Numbered from the stretch's first letter, positions 43,544-52,074 are shown. The stretch: DNA of 64,000 nt from JAXHLG01 sp034522495 (GCA_034522495.1 JAXHLG010000002.1:620001-684000); one strand, 5' to 3'. The notes: generated from the sequence alone by a model not told the origin. Numbers and translations: made by a program.

Positions 43544-43816
43544 ATGTCACAAAAAAAAGCTGGTGGTTCTACGAGACTGGGGAGAGATTCAATTTCTAAG
43601 CGGCTCGGCGTCAAAGTCTTCGGAAGTCAATCTATTAAGCAAGGACAAATTATTGTCAGGCAAAGAGGCTCTAAATTCAAACCCGGTTTGAATGTAAAAA
43701 AGTGCGGAGATGACACCCTGATGTCTCTCCAGGACGGCGTGGTGGAATTTGTCACTAAAAGAGTGAAAAAATTCACCGGCAAAGCAAAAAAAGTCAAAAT
43801 TGTTAATGTAAAGTAA
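43544..43816 (+). CDS. rpmA: 50S ribosomal protein L27
   Basis: A 90-residue ribosomal protein near the peptidyl-transferase centre. SQKKAGGSTRLGRDSISKRL, then VFGSQSIKQGQIIVRQRGSK and GDDTLMSLQDGVVEF are L27 signatures. The short N terminus (MSQKKAGGS) needs no cleavage. It lies alone on the plus strand in an otherwise minus-strand block and shares a bidirectional terminator with pyrG. Confidence 0.93.
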   Translation: MSQKKAGGSTRLGRDSISKRLGVKVFGSQSIKQGQIIVRQRGSKFKPGLNVKKCGDDTLMSLQDGVVEFVTKRVKKFTGKAKKVKIVNVK

Positions 43817-43845
43817 ATCTTTTTGATAGGAAAATTTTTTCGTCA

Positions 43846-43874
43846 AAAAACCTCCCGCGAACGGGAGGTTTTGT
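43846..43874. terminator. Bidirectional terminator between rpmA and pyrG
   Basis: AAACCTCCCG, CGAA loop, CGGGAGGTTT form a perfect 10-bp stem with A-rich and T-rich flanks, fitting both convergent genes. Confidence 0.9.
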
Positions 43875-43879
43875 TGTGG

Positions 43880-45526
43880 CTATTTTTTCTTTGCAATGGC
43901 TGTCTTGATGAAGGACAAAAACAGCGGGGCGGGATTAAGAGGGGTGGATGTGAACTCCGGGTGGAATTGGCTTCCCAGCATAAAGGGATGCTTCTCTTGA
44001 GGCAGTTCGGCAATCTCCATCAATACTTTATCCGGAGACATTCCGGAAAAAACCAAGCCCGCTTCGTCTAGTTGATCTACATATTCCGGGTTTACTTCGT
44101 ATCTATGCCTGTGCCTTTCCTGGATACTATTTTTCTTGTAAGCCTCATATGCCAATGTGCCTTTTTTGATTTGACAGGGGTAGTTTCCCAGTCTCATGGT
44201 GGCGCCGTATTTTCCTTCTTTTATGTTGTCTTTTTGCTCCGGCATGATGTCAACTGCCAAATTTTTGCCATTAGGTTTAATTTCTCCCGTATGGGCGTTT
44301 TTAATGCCGGCCACGTTTCTGGCAAATTCTACCACCATTAATTGCATTCCATAGCAAAGACCCAAATAAGGAATCTTGTTTTCTCTTGCGTATTGAATGC
44401 ATTTAATTTTTCCTTCCACTCCCCTGCTGCCAAATCCTCCGGGGACGATGATACCGTCATATTGACTTAATTTATCAATTTTTTGCGGATCCCTCTCCAA
44501 TTCTTCGGAGTTGATCCAGTCTATCGCCGGGAGTTTGTTCTGATTGTAGCAAGCATGCTTAACTGCTTCGATGACTGATATGTAGGAATCTGAGAGCACG
44601 CAATCTCCGGTGCCGAAATATTTTCCCACTATACCGATCTTGACATCATCTTTGGCTGTCTTGATGTTTTGAACTAATTTTTTCCAGTCTTGAAAGTTTT
44701 TCTTTCTGGGCTTGAGGTTTAACTTATTTAAAATGACGCCGCTGAGGCCGTCTTTTTCGAAATTCAAAGGGACTTCGTATATGGAATTGGCATCCGGCGC
44801 CGATATAACCGCTTCGTCCTTGATGTTGCAAAAAAGAGCGATCTTTTCTTTTCTTTTTTTGTCAATAGGCTTTTCGCTTCTGGCTATTATTATATCCGGT
44901 TGAACTCCGGCTGCATTCAATGCGCGCACCGCTTGCTGGGTCGGCTTGGTTTTCATTTCCCCGATTTTTTGCGGATAAGGTACGTAGCTTATCATGACAA
45001 AAAGGACGTCTTCAGGGTTTTGCAATCTCATTTGGCGAGCCGCTTCGGTAAATAAATCATTTTCATAATCTCCGGTAGTCCCGCCCACTTCTATTATGAC
45101 AAAGTCCGCTTGATTGTTGGTGGCTGCTTTTTTTACCGTTCTTATCACCTCATCAGTTATGTGCGGGATGATTTGCACGCATTTGCCTTGATACTCCAGA
45201 TTTCTTTCCTTTTTTATAACCTCCCAGTAAACGCTGCCGGTAGTCATGTAATTTTCAGGCGGGAGGGTGACTTCTAAGAATCTTTCATAATTTCCCATGT
45301 CCTGATCCGTCTCCAGCCCGCTTGCCAAAACGAAGACTTCCCCGTGCTCGGTCGGGTTCATGGTGCCGGCGTCTACATTCACATATGGATCAATTTTAAT
45401 GGCGGTTACCTCATATCCCTGGGATTTTATTATTTTTGCGATGGAAGAAGTGGCAACTCCCTTACCTATGCCGGACATTACGCCGCCAAAAACAAAAATA
45501 TATTTTGGTTTTTTGCTTTTTGCCAT
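43880..45526 (-). CDS. pyrG: CTP synthase
   Basis: A 548-residue enzyme converting UTP to CTP with glutamine. The N-terminal synthetase has FVFGGVMSGIGKGVATSSIA (Walker-like loop near residues 12-31) and KIDPYVNVDAGTMNP (about residues 43-57). The C-terminal glutamine amidotransferase has LGLCYGMQLMVVE (nucleophile Cys around residue 393) and GSQFHPE for the His/Glu. Length is normal. Together with pyrH it completes UMP to CTP. Confidence 0.97.
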   Translation of the reverse strand: MAKSKKPKYIFVFGGVMSGIGKGVATSSIAKIIKSQGYEVTAIKIDPYVNVDAGTMNPTEHGEVFVLASGLETDQDMGNYERFLEVTLPPENYMTTGSVYWEVIKKERNLEYQGKCVQIIPHITDEVIRTVKKAATNNQADFVIIEVGGTTGDYENDLFTEAARQMRLQNPEDVLFVMISYVPYPQKIGEMKTKPTQQAVRALNAAGVQPDIIIARSEKPIDKKRKEKIALFCNIKDEAVISAPDANSIYEVPLNFEKDGLSGVILNKLNLKPRKKNFQDWKKLVQNIKTAKDDVKIGIVGKYFGTGDCVLSDSYISVIEAVKHACYNQNKLPAIDWINSEELERDPQKIDKLSQYDGIIVPGGFGSRGVEGKIKCIQYARENKIPYLGLCYGMQLMVVEFARNVAGIKNAHTGEIKPNGKNLAVDIMPEQKDNIKEGKYGATMRLGNYPCQIKKGTLAYEAYKKNSIQERHRHRYEVNPEYVDQLDEAGLVFSGMSPDKVLMEIAELPQEKHPFMLGSQFHPEFTSTPLNPAPLFLSFIKTAIAKKK

Positions 45527-45574
45527 TTTTTGCTTTTAATGCTTATAAATGAGATACAGCCTCTCTTGTATCAA

Positions 45575-45620
45575 TAAAAAACCGCCTCCCCCTAGCGGTC
45601 TTTCAAAAATATGAAAGCGG
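45575..45620 (-). terminator. Terminator after rplI
   Basis: On the minus strand CTTTCATATTTTTGAAAG is followed by ACCGC ... GCGGT and TTTTTT (ACCGC at 45595-45599 and GCGGT at 45581-45585). The two stems could alternate. Confidence 0.75.
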
Positions 45621-45626
45621 TTTTGA

Positions 45627-46070
45627 TTATTTTTCTTCTTCGACAATGAGCTTTAATTCCGATTCTATACCGTGTTCGAGTTGAATTTTTATATCATACT
45701 CGCCTATTTCCCGGACGGGTTCTTTGAGTTCGATATTGCTTTCTTTTATTTCAATTCCCTTTTTTCCCAAAGCTTTTGCGATGTCTTTTTTGGCAACTGA
45801 GCCAAAAAGTTTGCCTTCCTTGGCTTTTTCCTTGATGGTCAGCTCGTTTTCTCTAATTTTGCTTGCCTTCACCTGATTTTCTTTCAATTCTTCTTCATTC
45901 TTTTTTACTTCCTCCTTAAGATGCTCCTCCACTTTTTTGATAGCTTTCTGCGTTGCCGGGCTAGCTAAATTTTTTGGCAGTAAATAATTGCGCGCAAAAC
46001 CGTCCGCAACTTCTTTAACTTCGCCCGCTTTTCCCAGTTTCTCCACTTTTTTTAATAGAATTACTTTCAT
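45627..46070 (-). CDS. rplI: 50S ribosomal protein L9
   Basis: Start at 46070 gives MKVILLKKVEKLGKAGEVKE, the canonical L9 opening; a longer frame from 46133 adds 21 residues without family support. The globular N-terminal domain, connecting helix (EEHLKEEVKKNEEELKENQ) and C-terminal domain (EGKLFGSVAKKDIAKAL) are all present, about 147 residues. L9 lies at the L1 stalk base. A long spacer with repeat C1 separates it from trxB. Confidence 0.93.
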   Translation of the reverse strand: MKVILLKKVEKLGKAGEVKEVADGFARNYLLPKNLASPATQKAIKKVEEHLKEEVKKNEEELKENQVKASKIRENELTIKEKAKEGKLFGSVAKKDIAKALGKKGIEIKESNIELKEPVREIGEYDIKIQLEHGIESELKLIVEEEK

Positions 46071-46165
46071 TACTGAAATTTTAATTTTTACTTGATTGCC
46101 CCCCCCCGTCGACTCTACTGTTAATATTATCAAATGTCATTTTATTTGCAAGGGTTTATTAATTC

Positions 46166-46296
46166 ATCGTATAGGAATTTCAAAAAATCCTATACTCCGC
46201 TGATTTACGCAGATTGCAACCCCGTAAAACTACTTTGCAGCAACAGGGCAAGCGCAGATTTATGCGGGACAACAAATGTGCGAAGCTTAATTTAAT
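46166..46296 (-). repeat. Repeat family C, copy 1 (after trxB)
   Basis: About 131 bp matching 47671-47802 at most positions, in the same orientation. It contains TATAGGAATTTCAAAAAATC / CTATA (hairpin) and CCCCGTAAAACTACTT. The trxB stop codon at 46287-46289 lies inside its end. Confidence 0.87.
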
Positions 46297-47204
46297 TCTT
46301 GATAAACAGCGTTGGCTGCAATAGCCCCTTCGCTGGCGGCTGTAATTATTTGCCTGAATCCATTGGAGTTAGTAGTGATATCGCCGGCGGCATAAAGGGA
46401 TTGAACACTGGTTAATTGATCGGCTTTGGTTTTAATGTAGCCTCTTTCATCTTTTTCAATTTCTAAGTTTTCCAAATACCCCGTGTCCGGAACGGAACCG
46501 ATTTCTATGAAAATGCCGTCAAAGCTCGGCTCTCTCTCTTTTTCGTATTCATTATCCAGAGCCAGCTGCTCCACTTTGTTCGTTCCTTTTATTTGGGTGA
46601 CATTGGTTTCGGGGGCGGTTTTTATGTTGCCCCTCTTTTTTGTTTGTTCAATATAAGCGGGTACGGCTCGCAACTTGTCTGCGCGATAAAAAATTACCAC
46701 TTCCCTGGCATACTGGGAAAGCAGCATTGCGGCGCCTAAAGCAGAGTTGCCGCCGCCGACCACTGCCACCTTTTTGTCTTTAAAAAAAGGAGCGTCGCAC
46801 GTTGCGCAGTAAGAAACGCCTTTGCCGGCAAGTTCATCTTCGCCGGGAACATTTAATTTTCTAAACACCGTACCCGTTGCCAGAATTACCTTTTTGGCGA
46901 AATGGGTTTCTTTGCGGGTTTTAATGGAAAACAGCCCTTCTTTATTGCTGCTCAAAGAAGATATTTTCTCTTGGCTTATCAAGCTTCCCAATGATTCGGC
47001 GTGCTCTCTCATTTTTTGCCCCAATTCGGTGCCCGCAATGCTTGGGATGCCCGGATAGTTTTCTATTTTATGGCTTTCGTTCATGTAGCCCCCCGGCTCT
47101 TCGCCAAGAACCAAGTGGTCTATTTTAAATCTGGAAGCATAAATTGAAGCGGTCAAGCCAGCCGGACCCGCCCCCAGAATGATAAGATCTTTTCTTTCTG
47201 CCAT
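46287..47204 (-). CDS. trxB: Thioredoxin reductase
   Basis: A 305-residue FAD/NADPH flavoprotein that reduces thioredoxin. The FAD motif is GAGPAGLTASIYA (residues 11-23), the redox pair is C133-A-T-C136 (SYCATCDAPF), NADPH motif VVGGGNSALGAAM follows, and the C-terminal YAAGDITTNSNGFRQ binds FAD. Length is typical. It acts with trxA, the next gene. Confidence 0.95.
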   Translation of the reverse strand: MAERKDLIILGAGPAGLTASIYASRFKIDHLVLGEEPGGYMNESHKIENYPGIPSIAGTELGQKMREHAESLGSLISQEKISSLSSNKEGLFSIKTRKETHFAKKVILATGTVFRKLNVPGEDELAGKGVSYCATCDAPFFKDKKVAVVGGGNSALGAAMLLSQYAREVVIFYRADKLRAVPAYIEQTKKRGNIKTAPETNVTQIKGTNKVEQLALDNEYEKEREPSFDGIFIEIGSVPDTGYLENLEIEKDERGYIKTKADQLTSVQSLYAAGDITTNSNGFRQIITAASEGAIAANAVYQELN

Positions 47205-47238
47205 GTATTTAATTTAATTTTTATTTAAAGGCACGATA

Positions 47239-47278
47239 ACACCAATTCAACCGCTAAGAAAAGCGGTTGAATTGGTGT
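47239..47278. terminator. 17-bp perfect hairpin between trxA and trxB
   Basis: ACACCAATTCAACCGCT / AGCGGTTGAATTGGTGT with an AAGAAA loop. It has no T tract so may be a terminator of reduced strength or an mRNA stabiliser between the two genes. Confidence 0.7.
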
Positions 47279-47326
47279 CGTCTTTGATTGCTTCACATAT
47301 CTGTTTTAATAAAGAGTGAAAGAATT

Positions 47327-47644
47327 TTATTCAACCTTTTTAAGTTCCTCCAAAAGAGCTTCTTTGGATTGGACGCCCGACAATTGCTTAACAGACTCGC
47401 CATCCTTGAAGATAATCAAAGTCGGGATTGACATGATGCCGTACTTCTGAGCCGTTTCGGGGTTTTCATCTACATTCAGCTTTCCCACCTTGGCGTTATC
47501 GGAAGCTTCTTCGGCCACGTCATCAACTATGGGACCCATCATCTGGCAGGGGCCGCACCAGGGAGCCCAAAAATCCACTAGCACCGGTTTATCGCTTTTT
47601 AAAACTTCTTCTTCGAAGTTGTCATCTTTAAATTCAACAGCCAT
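47327..47644 (-). CDS. trxA: Thioredoxin
   Basis: A 105-residue thioredoxin with active site W29-C30-G31-P32-C33 in VDFWAPWCGPCQMM and cis-Pro in GIMSIPTLIIF. It reduces protein disulphides in the cytoplasm. The upstream spacer holds repeat C2; the neighbouring trxB recycles it. Confidence 0.96.
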   Translation of the reverse strand: MAVEFKDDNFEEEVLKSDKPVLVDFWAPWCGPCQMMGPIVDDVAEEASDNAKVGKLNVDENPETAQKYGIMSIPTLIIFKDGESVKQLSGVQSKEALLEELKKVE

Positions 47645-47670
47645 AAAATAACTTAATAATTATATAATTT

Positions 47671-47802
47671 ATCGTATAGGAATTTTAAAAAATCCTATAC
47701 CCCGCTGATTTTACGCGGACTACAACCCCGTAAAACTACTTCGCAGCAACGGGGCAAGCGCAGATTTATGCGGGATGCTAAATGTGCGAAGCTTAATTTA
47801 AT
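47671..47802 (-). repeat. Repeat family C, copy 2 (before trxA)
   Basis: About 132 bp closely matching 46166-46296 in the same direction, so trxB and trxA are bracketed by a direct repeat. It carries the same hairpin core, CCCCGTAAAACTACTTCGCA and GCGAAGCTTAATTTAAT. Confidence 0.87.
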
Positions 47803-47834
47803 GCTTATTTAATGTTTAAATGTTAGCATGATTT

Positions 47835-48566
47835 TTACTTTCCCAACCGCCTTTCTCTGGCGGCAAACTCTTTTAGGGCTTTTTCCAGCTCATGGGGACT
47901 AAATTCGGGAAAAAGCTTCTCGGAAAAATGATATTGGGAATTCTGGGTTTGCCACATAAGAAAACCGGCGCTGTTATGAGGATCTCCTTGAACCCCGGTT
48001 CTTATGACTAAATCGACTTGAGGCAAGGGCGAACTAATTAAACTCTCCTGTAATAAATCCCTTGTGATCTCAAAATCCTTTGCGCTACTACGGGCTTGCT
48101 TTTTAATTTCTTTCACTGCGTGCAATATGTCATCATCGCCGCTGTAAGCCAACAAGAAATTTAGAAAGCTAGCGGAGTGATTCTTGGTTTTTATTACTCC
48201 TTCCTCGAGAATTTTTTTCAAGCGTCGGGGAAACTGCTCTTTCCACCGGCCGATAATTTGGATTCTTGTTTCGTTATCAAAGATATCCGAACTGCTTATC
48301 AGTTTTTGAAAATACTCTTCATAAATTTTCAGCAATTCCTTTTTTTCTTCAAACGGCCTCTTTTTAAGATTGTCTTCCGAGGATCCCCAGAAAGTAAGAT
48401 ACTTTACTCCCATTTGCAGAGCCTTCCTGCTTAATTCTTCAATTACTTCCGCTCCGGCTTTGTGGCCTTTCCATGGTTTCATATTGTTTTTTTTGGCCCA
48501 CCGTCTGTTTCCGTCCGGTATAATGGCTACGTGGTTGGGCATCAGAGTTTTTTCCGGCTCCATCAT
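47835..48566 (-). CDS. uppS: Isoprenyl transferase (undecaprenyl diphosphate synthase family)
   Basis: A 243-residue cis-prenyltransferase. Catalytic Asp is D18 in AIIPDGNRRWAKK, with WKGHKAGAE (about residues 33-41), YLTFWGSSEDNLKKR and RTGVQGDPHNSAGFLMWQTQ at the usual places. It extends farnesyl diphosphate with isopentenyl diphosphate to the lipid carrier for wall sugars. An alternative start one codon later (48563) exists. The upstream spacer is repeat-filled. Confidence 0.93.
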   Translation of the reverse strand: MMEPEKTLMPNHVAIIPDGNRRWAKKNNMKPWKGHKAGAEVIEELSRKALQMGVKYLTFWGSSEDNLKKRPFEEKKELLKIYEEYFQKLISSSDIFDNETRIQIIGRWKEQFPRRLKKILEEGVIKTKNHSASFLNFLLAYSGDDDILHAVKEIKKQARSSAKDFEITRDLLQESLISSPLPQVDLVIRTGVQGDPHNSAGFLMWQTQNSQYHFSEKLFPEFSPHELEKALKEFAARERRLGK

Positions 48567-48645
48567 TTAATTTATTTATTAAAAAGATAAATAATCATCT
48601 TCTTTTATATTAAATTTTTTTAGAAAAAATATCAAGTCAGCTGCT

Positions 48646-48733
48646 TAAAAATTTTTGGAAAATTTAGCAAAAAGAATGGAATTACAGCCCCGCTAAAGCG
48701 GGATAAATAGGAATGGTATTTGGAAACAGTTCC
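48646..48733. repeat. Truncated relative of the nested MITE
   Basis: Matches the right half of the element at 4552-4714 (AAATTTTTGGAAAATTTAGC and GGAATGGTATTTGGAAACAG) with a small insertion CCCCGCTAAAGCGGGATAA. The left half is missing. It lies next to repeat B2. Confidence 0.75.
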
Positions 48734-48740
48734 ATTTAAA

Positions 48741-48890
48741 TTAGGGGTTGCTGATTTTTGAAAAAAATCTGCTGCCCCTGAAAAATTATTTTAACCAAAA
48801 TTCCATAAATAAAGCAAAATAATTTTTCGCACCGCTTTAGAAATATAAACATTCTACCTTATTTGCCCCGCATTGCGGGGCAGGCCCTAA
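48741..48890 (+). repeat. MITE-like repeat family B, copy 2
   Basis: 150 bp with ends TTAGGGGTTGC and GCAGGCCCTAA. It is inverted relative to 42847-42992. Its right end abuts the stop codon of the polyprenyl synthase gene. Confidence 0.85.
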
Positions 48891-49979
48891 TTAGTACTCT
48901 CTTTTGGAAATATAAATCGCTATCTGCTTGAGAAAGTCGTAACATTCTTGATTGCTTATTTTGGTTTTTTCCAGCGATTTTAATGCTTGCTCAGAGAATT
49001 TATCGGCTAGTTTCTCGGAATATTCAAGCGATCCGGTCTCTTTTATGATTTTTTGAAATTCTTCCAACTCTTTCCTGGATAAATCTTTTTTCCCGAATAT
49101 TTTATTCAATTTTGTTTTTTGCGAATTCGAAGCTTTTTCTTTAGCCTTTATATAGAGCAGGGTTTGCTTGCCTTCGATTATATCCGATCCAACTGGCTTA
49201 CCCAGTTTTTTCTCGTCCCCAAAGACTCCCAGCACATCATCCCTGATTTGAAAAGCTTTCCCCACTGCCATGGAATAATCCGAGGCATTCTTAAAAAAAT
49301 CAGGCGAACTTTCTCCTCCCAGGGTTGCTCCCAAGAAGAGGGGGCCTTCAAAGGTATAATTAGCTGTTTTTCCTTCATGCATCCTTAAGATTTCCTCTTC
49401 TGTCGTTTTTCCCCTGGCCTCCATTACCACATCAAGCATTTCGCCGGGAATGGTTTTGTAGACGATTTTTTGCAATTGGGTCAAGCTCTCTAAAATTCTT
49501 TTTTCCGGAAAATTGGATTCAAATAGTATTTCGTTTGACATAGAAGCCGCAATGTCTCCCACTATCATGGCCATGGAATTGCCAAAGTGCTCCGATTCTG
49601 CGTTGGGAAAGTATTTTTTGGCCATATTTCGGTAATTTTTGTGAACGGTGTTAACACCGTGCCTTTTCTCGTCCCTGTCAATGATATCGTCGTGAATTAA
49701 AAGGAAAGAATGGGTCAATTCCACGGACATAGAGGCTTTAATTATTTCTTCTTCCCCGCCCTCCTCTTGATTGGCTGACTTGAAAGCGTAATACATCAAA
49801 GCCGGACGGATTCTTTTTCCGCTGGCCAGGGTAAAGTCAGATATCATTTTAACGGCCTGTCCGGCCAATGGATCTGTTTTGCGGGCTTTGCTGATTTTTT
49901 CTTTGAAATATTCTTTCAAAATAGGATCCAGCCTTTTTTTATACTCTTTTAAATATTCTTTGGCATCCATGGCTTTCAT
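48891..49979 (-). CDS. Polyprenyl synthetase (trans-prenyltransferase)
   Basis: A 362-residue enzyme with the first Asp-rich motif D97-D98-I-I-D101 (HDDIIDRDEKRHG) and the second in RDDVLGVFGD, around residue 243; ISVELTH-like SMSVELTHSF precedes the first. It makes farnesyl or longer trans-prenyl diphosphates that feed uppS. A Gly-Lys-Arg-Ile-Arg-Pro stretch (SGKRIRPALMYY) is the usual substrate-binding part. Chain length cannot be told. It is the nearest minus-strand gene to tRNA-Glu. Confidence 0.9.
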   Translation of the reverse strand: MKAMDAKEYLKEYKKRLDPILKEYFKEKISKARKTDPLAGQAVKMISDFTLASGKRIRPALMYYAFKSANQEEGGEEEIIKASMSVELTHSFLLIHDDIIDRDEKRHGVNTVHKNYRNMAKKYFPNAESEHFGNSMAMIVGDIAASMSNEILFESNFPEKRILESLTQLQKIVYKTIPGEMLDVVMEARGKTTEEEILRMHEGKTANYTFEGPLFLGATLGGESSPDFFKNASDYSMAVGKAFQIRDDVLGVFGDEKKLGKPVGSDIIEGKQTLLYIKAKEKASNSQKTKLNKIFGKKDLSRKELEEFQKIIKETGSLEYSEKLADKFSEQALKSLEKTKISNQECYDFLKQIAIYISKREY

Positions 49980-50044
49980 TTAAGCATTTAAATATGCAAG
50001 CAAATAAATGCTAGTGTTTAAATGTTTATATGTTTATATGACTG

Positions 50045-50116
50045 TGACCCCAAGGGGAGTCGAACCCCTGTTACCAGGATGAGAACCTGGCGTCCTGACC
50101 ACTAGACGATGGGGCC
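50045..50116 (-). tRNA. tRNA-Glu (anticodon CTC)
   Basis: On the minus strand the sequence folds into a cloverleaf: acceptor GGCCCCA / TGGGGTC (one G-U), anticodon arm CCAGG-TTCTCAT-CCTGG with CTC as anticodon, T arm CAGGGGTTCGACTCCCCTTG. CCA is not encoded. It is 72 nt long. gltX in this window would charge it. Confidence 0.93.
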
Positions 50117-50228
50117 GGATTCAACAATTAACAATTAGCTTTTGACAATTGACTATATTACAGTTTGCATTGGATTTTTCAGTCTTTTAAAAAACCTGTT
50201 GCCAAGGATGCCTGTCCGCCTCTGGCGG

Positions 50229-50297
50229 GAGAACCTGGCGTCCTGACCACTAGACGATGGGGCCGGATTCAACAATTAACAATTAGCTTTTGACAAT
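50229..50297 (-). pseudogene. Duplicated 5' half of tRNA-Glu with upstream flank
   Basis: 69 bases identical to 50081-50149: the first half of the tRNA up to the anticodon plus the upstream spacer. The rest of the tRNA is missing. The break lies next to the palindromic TGTCCGCCTCTGGCGGGA. Confidence 0.9.
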
Positions 50298-50459
50298 CTT
50301 GCTTTAAGCAAATCAAAAAACGGCGAGTTGTCGTCATCACGTCAATTAAAACAAAAAAACTCAAAAAAGTCAATTCAAGTCCATTGCTAAATTGCTAAAC
50401 TGTTTCATTGTTAAATGTTTAATTGGGTAAAATTTCTTTTAAAACAGGGATGATTAGAA

Positions 50460-50505
50460 ACAAACAATGAAACAATGCAACAATGCAACAATGCAACAAT
50501 GAATA
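50460..50505. repeat. 8-bp tandem repeat
   Basis: CAATGCAA units repeated three to four times in the spacer after the CAP-domain gene, with GAAACAATG at both edges. Confidence 0.8.
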
Positions 50506-50508
50506 ATT

Positions 50509-51366
50509 CTACCTCCACTCATCGCATTTATCAATAAATTCTTCGCATTCTTCCAGGTAGTCCTCTAATTCGTCTTCGTTTTCTTTTAATTTCTCTAAAT
50601 TATCCAAAGCGTCTTCCAGGTCTTCCTCTCGCGCGCCTTTTTCCTTGGCTTCTTCAATAATTCTTTCTTGCTTTTCTATTATTTCATCCAATTCTTCTTC
50701 TCTATCTTCGGCTTCTTTGCAATTTTCCCTGGATTCTTTCTCGCAAACTGTTATTTCAACCAAATCTTTCTCTTTAAGAGGCGAGCCGAAATGCTGAACA
50801 ATCAAATAGCTTTTCCTATTGCCCTGGCTTGATTCCACAATCGCAACTCCCATTTCTTCAAACTTCTCTGACATAATATTTTCTCTGTGCCCGGGACTGT
50901 TCATCCAGCCTTCATGAACGGATTGAGCTGAGAAGTAGCCCTCCGCCAAATTTTCTCCGAATGTTTTATAATTATATTCCACTTTTTCCGCAAAATACCA
51001 AGGTTGGAGTCCGTTGGGAGAAACGTGATCGAAATAATCATTCTTTTTCATGTGTTCCGCCTTTTTTCTCGCAGAAAGAGACAGCTTGGCGTTTTCCTCC
51101 AAAGAGCTTAGGCCTTTTCCCTCTCTTGCTTCATTGGCCAGTCTTATTATATCTGTTTGGCTCCCCTGGAATTTTCTCTCTCCTTGTGGCAGCGCTTCTA
51201 CCGGATTTTGCTTGCGGATTCCCTTCTTGGGGGATCCGTCGGAGCTGATTTCCGTTTTCGGCGGCGGCTTTATGGTCTTAAAGGAAAAATCGTTAAAGTC
51301 CACCGTTAAAAACAAGGCGGCGACTAAGATAAAAAAGAAAATAATTTTAAAAATTTTAGTAAACAT
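50509..51366 (-). CDS. CAP (SCP/PR1)-domain protein with coiled-coil tail
   Basis: A 285-residue protein with an N-terminal hydrophobic anchor (FFFILVAALFLTVDF), then a CAP domain (residues about 68-190): IRLANEAREGKGLSSL, AEHMKKNDYFDHVSP, FGENLAEGYF, VHEGWMNSPGHRENIM, with the expected His and Glu. The C-terminal 70 residues are Glu-rich helix. CAP proteins are secreted and bind lipids or proteins; YkwD-like members are common. Function here is not set. Confidence 0.85.
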   Translation of the reverse strand: MFTKIFKIIFFFILVAALFLTVDFNDFSFKTIKPPPKTEISSDGSPKKGIRKQNPVEALPQGERKFQGSQTDIIRLANEAREGKGLSSLEENAKLSLSARKKAEHMKKNDYFDHVSPNGLQPWYFAEKVEYNYKTFGENLAEGYFSAQSVHEGWMNSPGHRENIMSEKFEEMGVAIVESSQGNRKSYLIVQHFGSPLKEKDLVEITVCEKESRENCKEAEDREEELDEIIEKQERIIEEAKEKGAREEDLEDALDNLEKLKENEDELEDYLEECEEFIDKCDEWR

Positions 51367-51636
51367 TTTTTTGAAAAAAGGTTAGCGCTTTAATTTTTAT
51401 AAACTCATAATAACATTTTTTTATCTTGGAGTTAATACCTACCTTAGCTCTAAGCGATTTTGTTTAATCTTGAAATATCTTCCCCGGTATTTGTTGGCGT
51501 GTATTATGAAGCAAGTATTATGTATCATGCCTTTTTTAAAAATTGAAATGTTGACATTGCTATGCATGCTATTGCCAAACATGAAAAAACATGTTAATTT
51601 TTAACTTGTAATTATAAATTCAGTAATCTCAATAAG

Positions 51637-51978
51637 ATGAAAAAAGGAATACACCCCGAATACAATCAAAGCGCCAAGATTATATGCGCTTGCGGCAATA
51701 CCATAGAAACCGGTTCTACCAAATCGGAAATTCATGTTGAAATTTGCAGCGCCTGCCATCCTTTTTACACGGGAAAAGAAAAATTAATTGACACCGCCGG
51801 CCAAGTAGATCGATTCAAGCAGAAGATGAAGAAAACTCAAGAGCTGCAAAAAAACATGAAGGACAAGAAAGGCAAAAAAACTAAAGAGAAGGAGCAGAAG
51901 GAACCCTCGCAAAAGACCGGGGAAACAGTCGAGAAGAAAACGGTTGATAAGAAGAAGCCGGAAAAAGCTTCCAAGTAG
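51637..51978 (+). CDS. rpmE: 50S ribosomal protein L31, extended
   Basis: A 113-residue protein. The first 68 residues are L31: MKKGIHPEYNQSAKIICACG, EICSACHPFYTGKEKLID, with CxC and CxxC that can bind zinc. The last 45 residues are a Lys/Glu-rich tail (KDKKGKKTKEKEQKEPSQKT) not found in the standard protein. Such basic extensions are common in reduced genomes. It ends in a terminator. Confidence 0.9.
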   Translation: MKKGIHPEYNQSAKIICACGNTIETGSTKSEIHVEICSACHPFYTGKEKLIDTAGQVDRFKQKMKKTQELQKNMKDKKGKKTKEKEQKEPSQKTGETVEKKTVDKKKPEKASK

Positions 51979-51990
51979 CTTTTGTATTAC

Positions 51991-52026
51991 AAATCCCGCC
52001 CTTTTTTCAAGCGCGGGATTTTTTAT
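51991..52026 (+). terminator. Intrinsic terminator after rpmE
   Basis: Stem AATCCCGC / GCGGGATT with a T tract. Confidence 0.88.
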
Positions 52027-52074
52027 TAGGAAAAATATGGTAAGATGGAATAAAGTATTATGAATCATGTATTT

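Noticed and set aside
50229..50297. Second functional tRNA-Glu
   Set aside because: Only the 5' half is present; the anticodon 3' arm, T arm and acceptor 3' strand are missing.
50460..50505. Possible CRISPR-like array
   Set aside because: The units are 8 bp without spacers; a simple tandem repeat.
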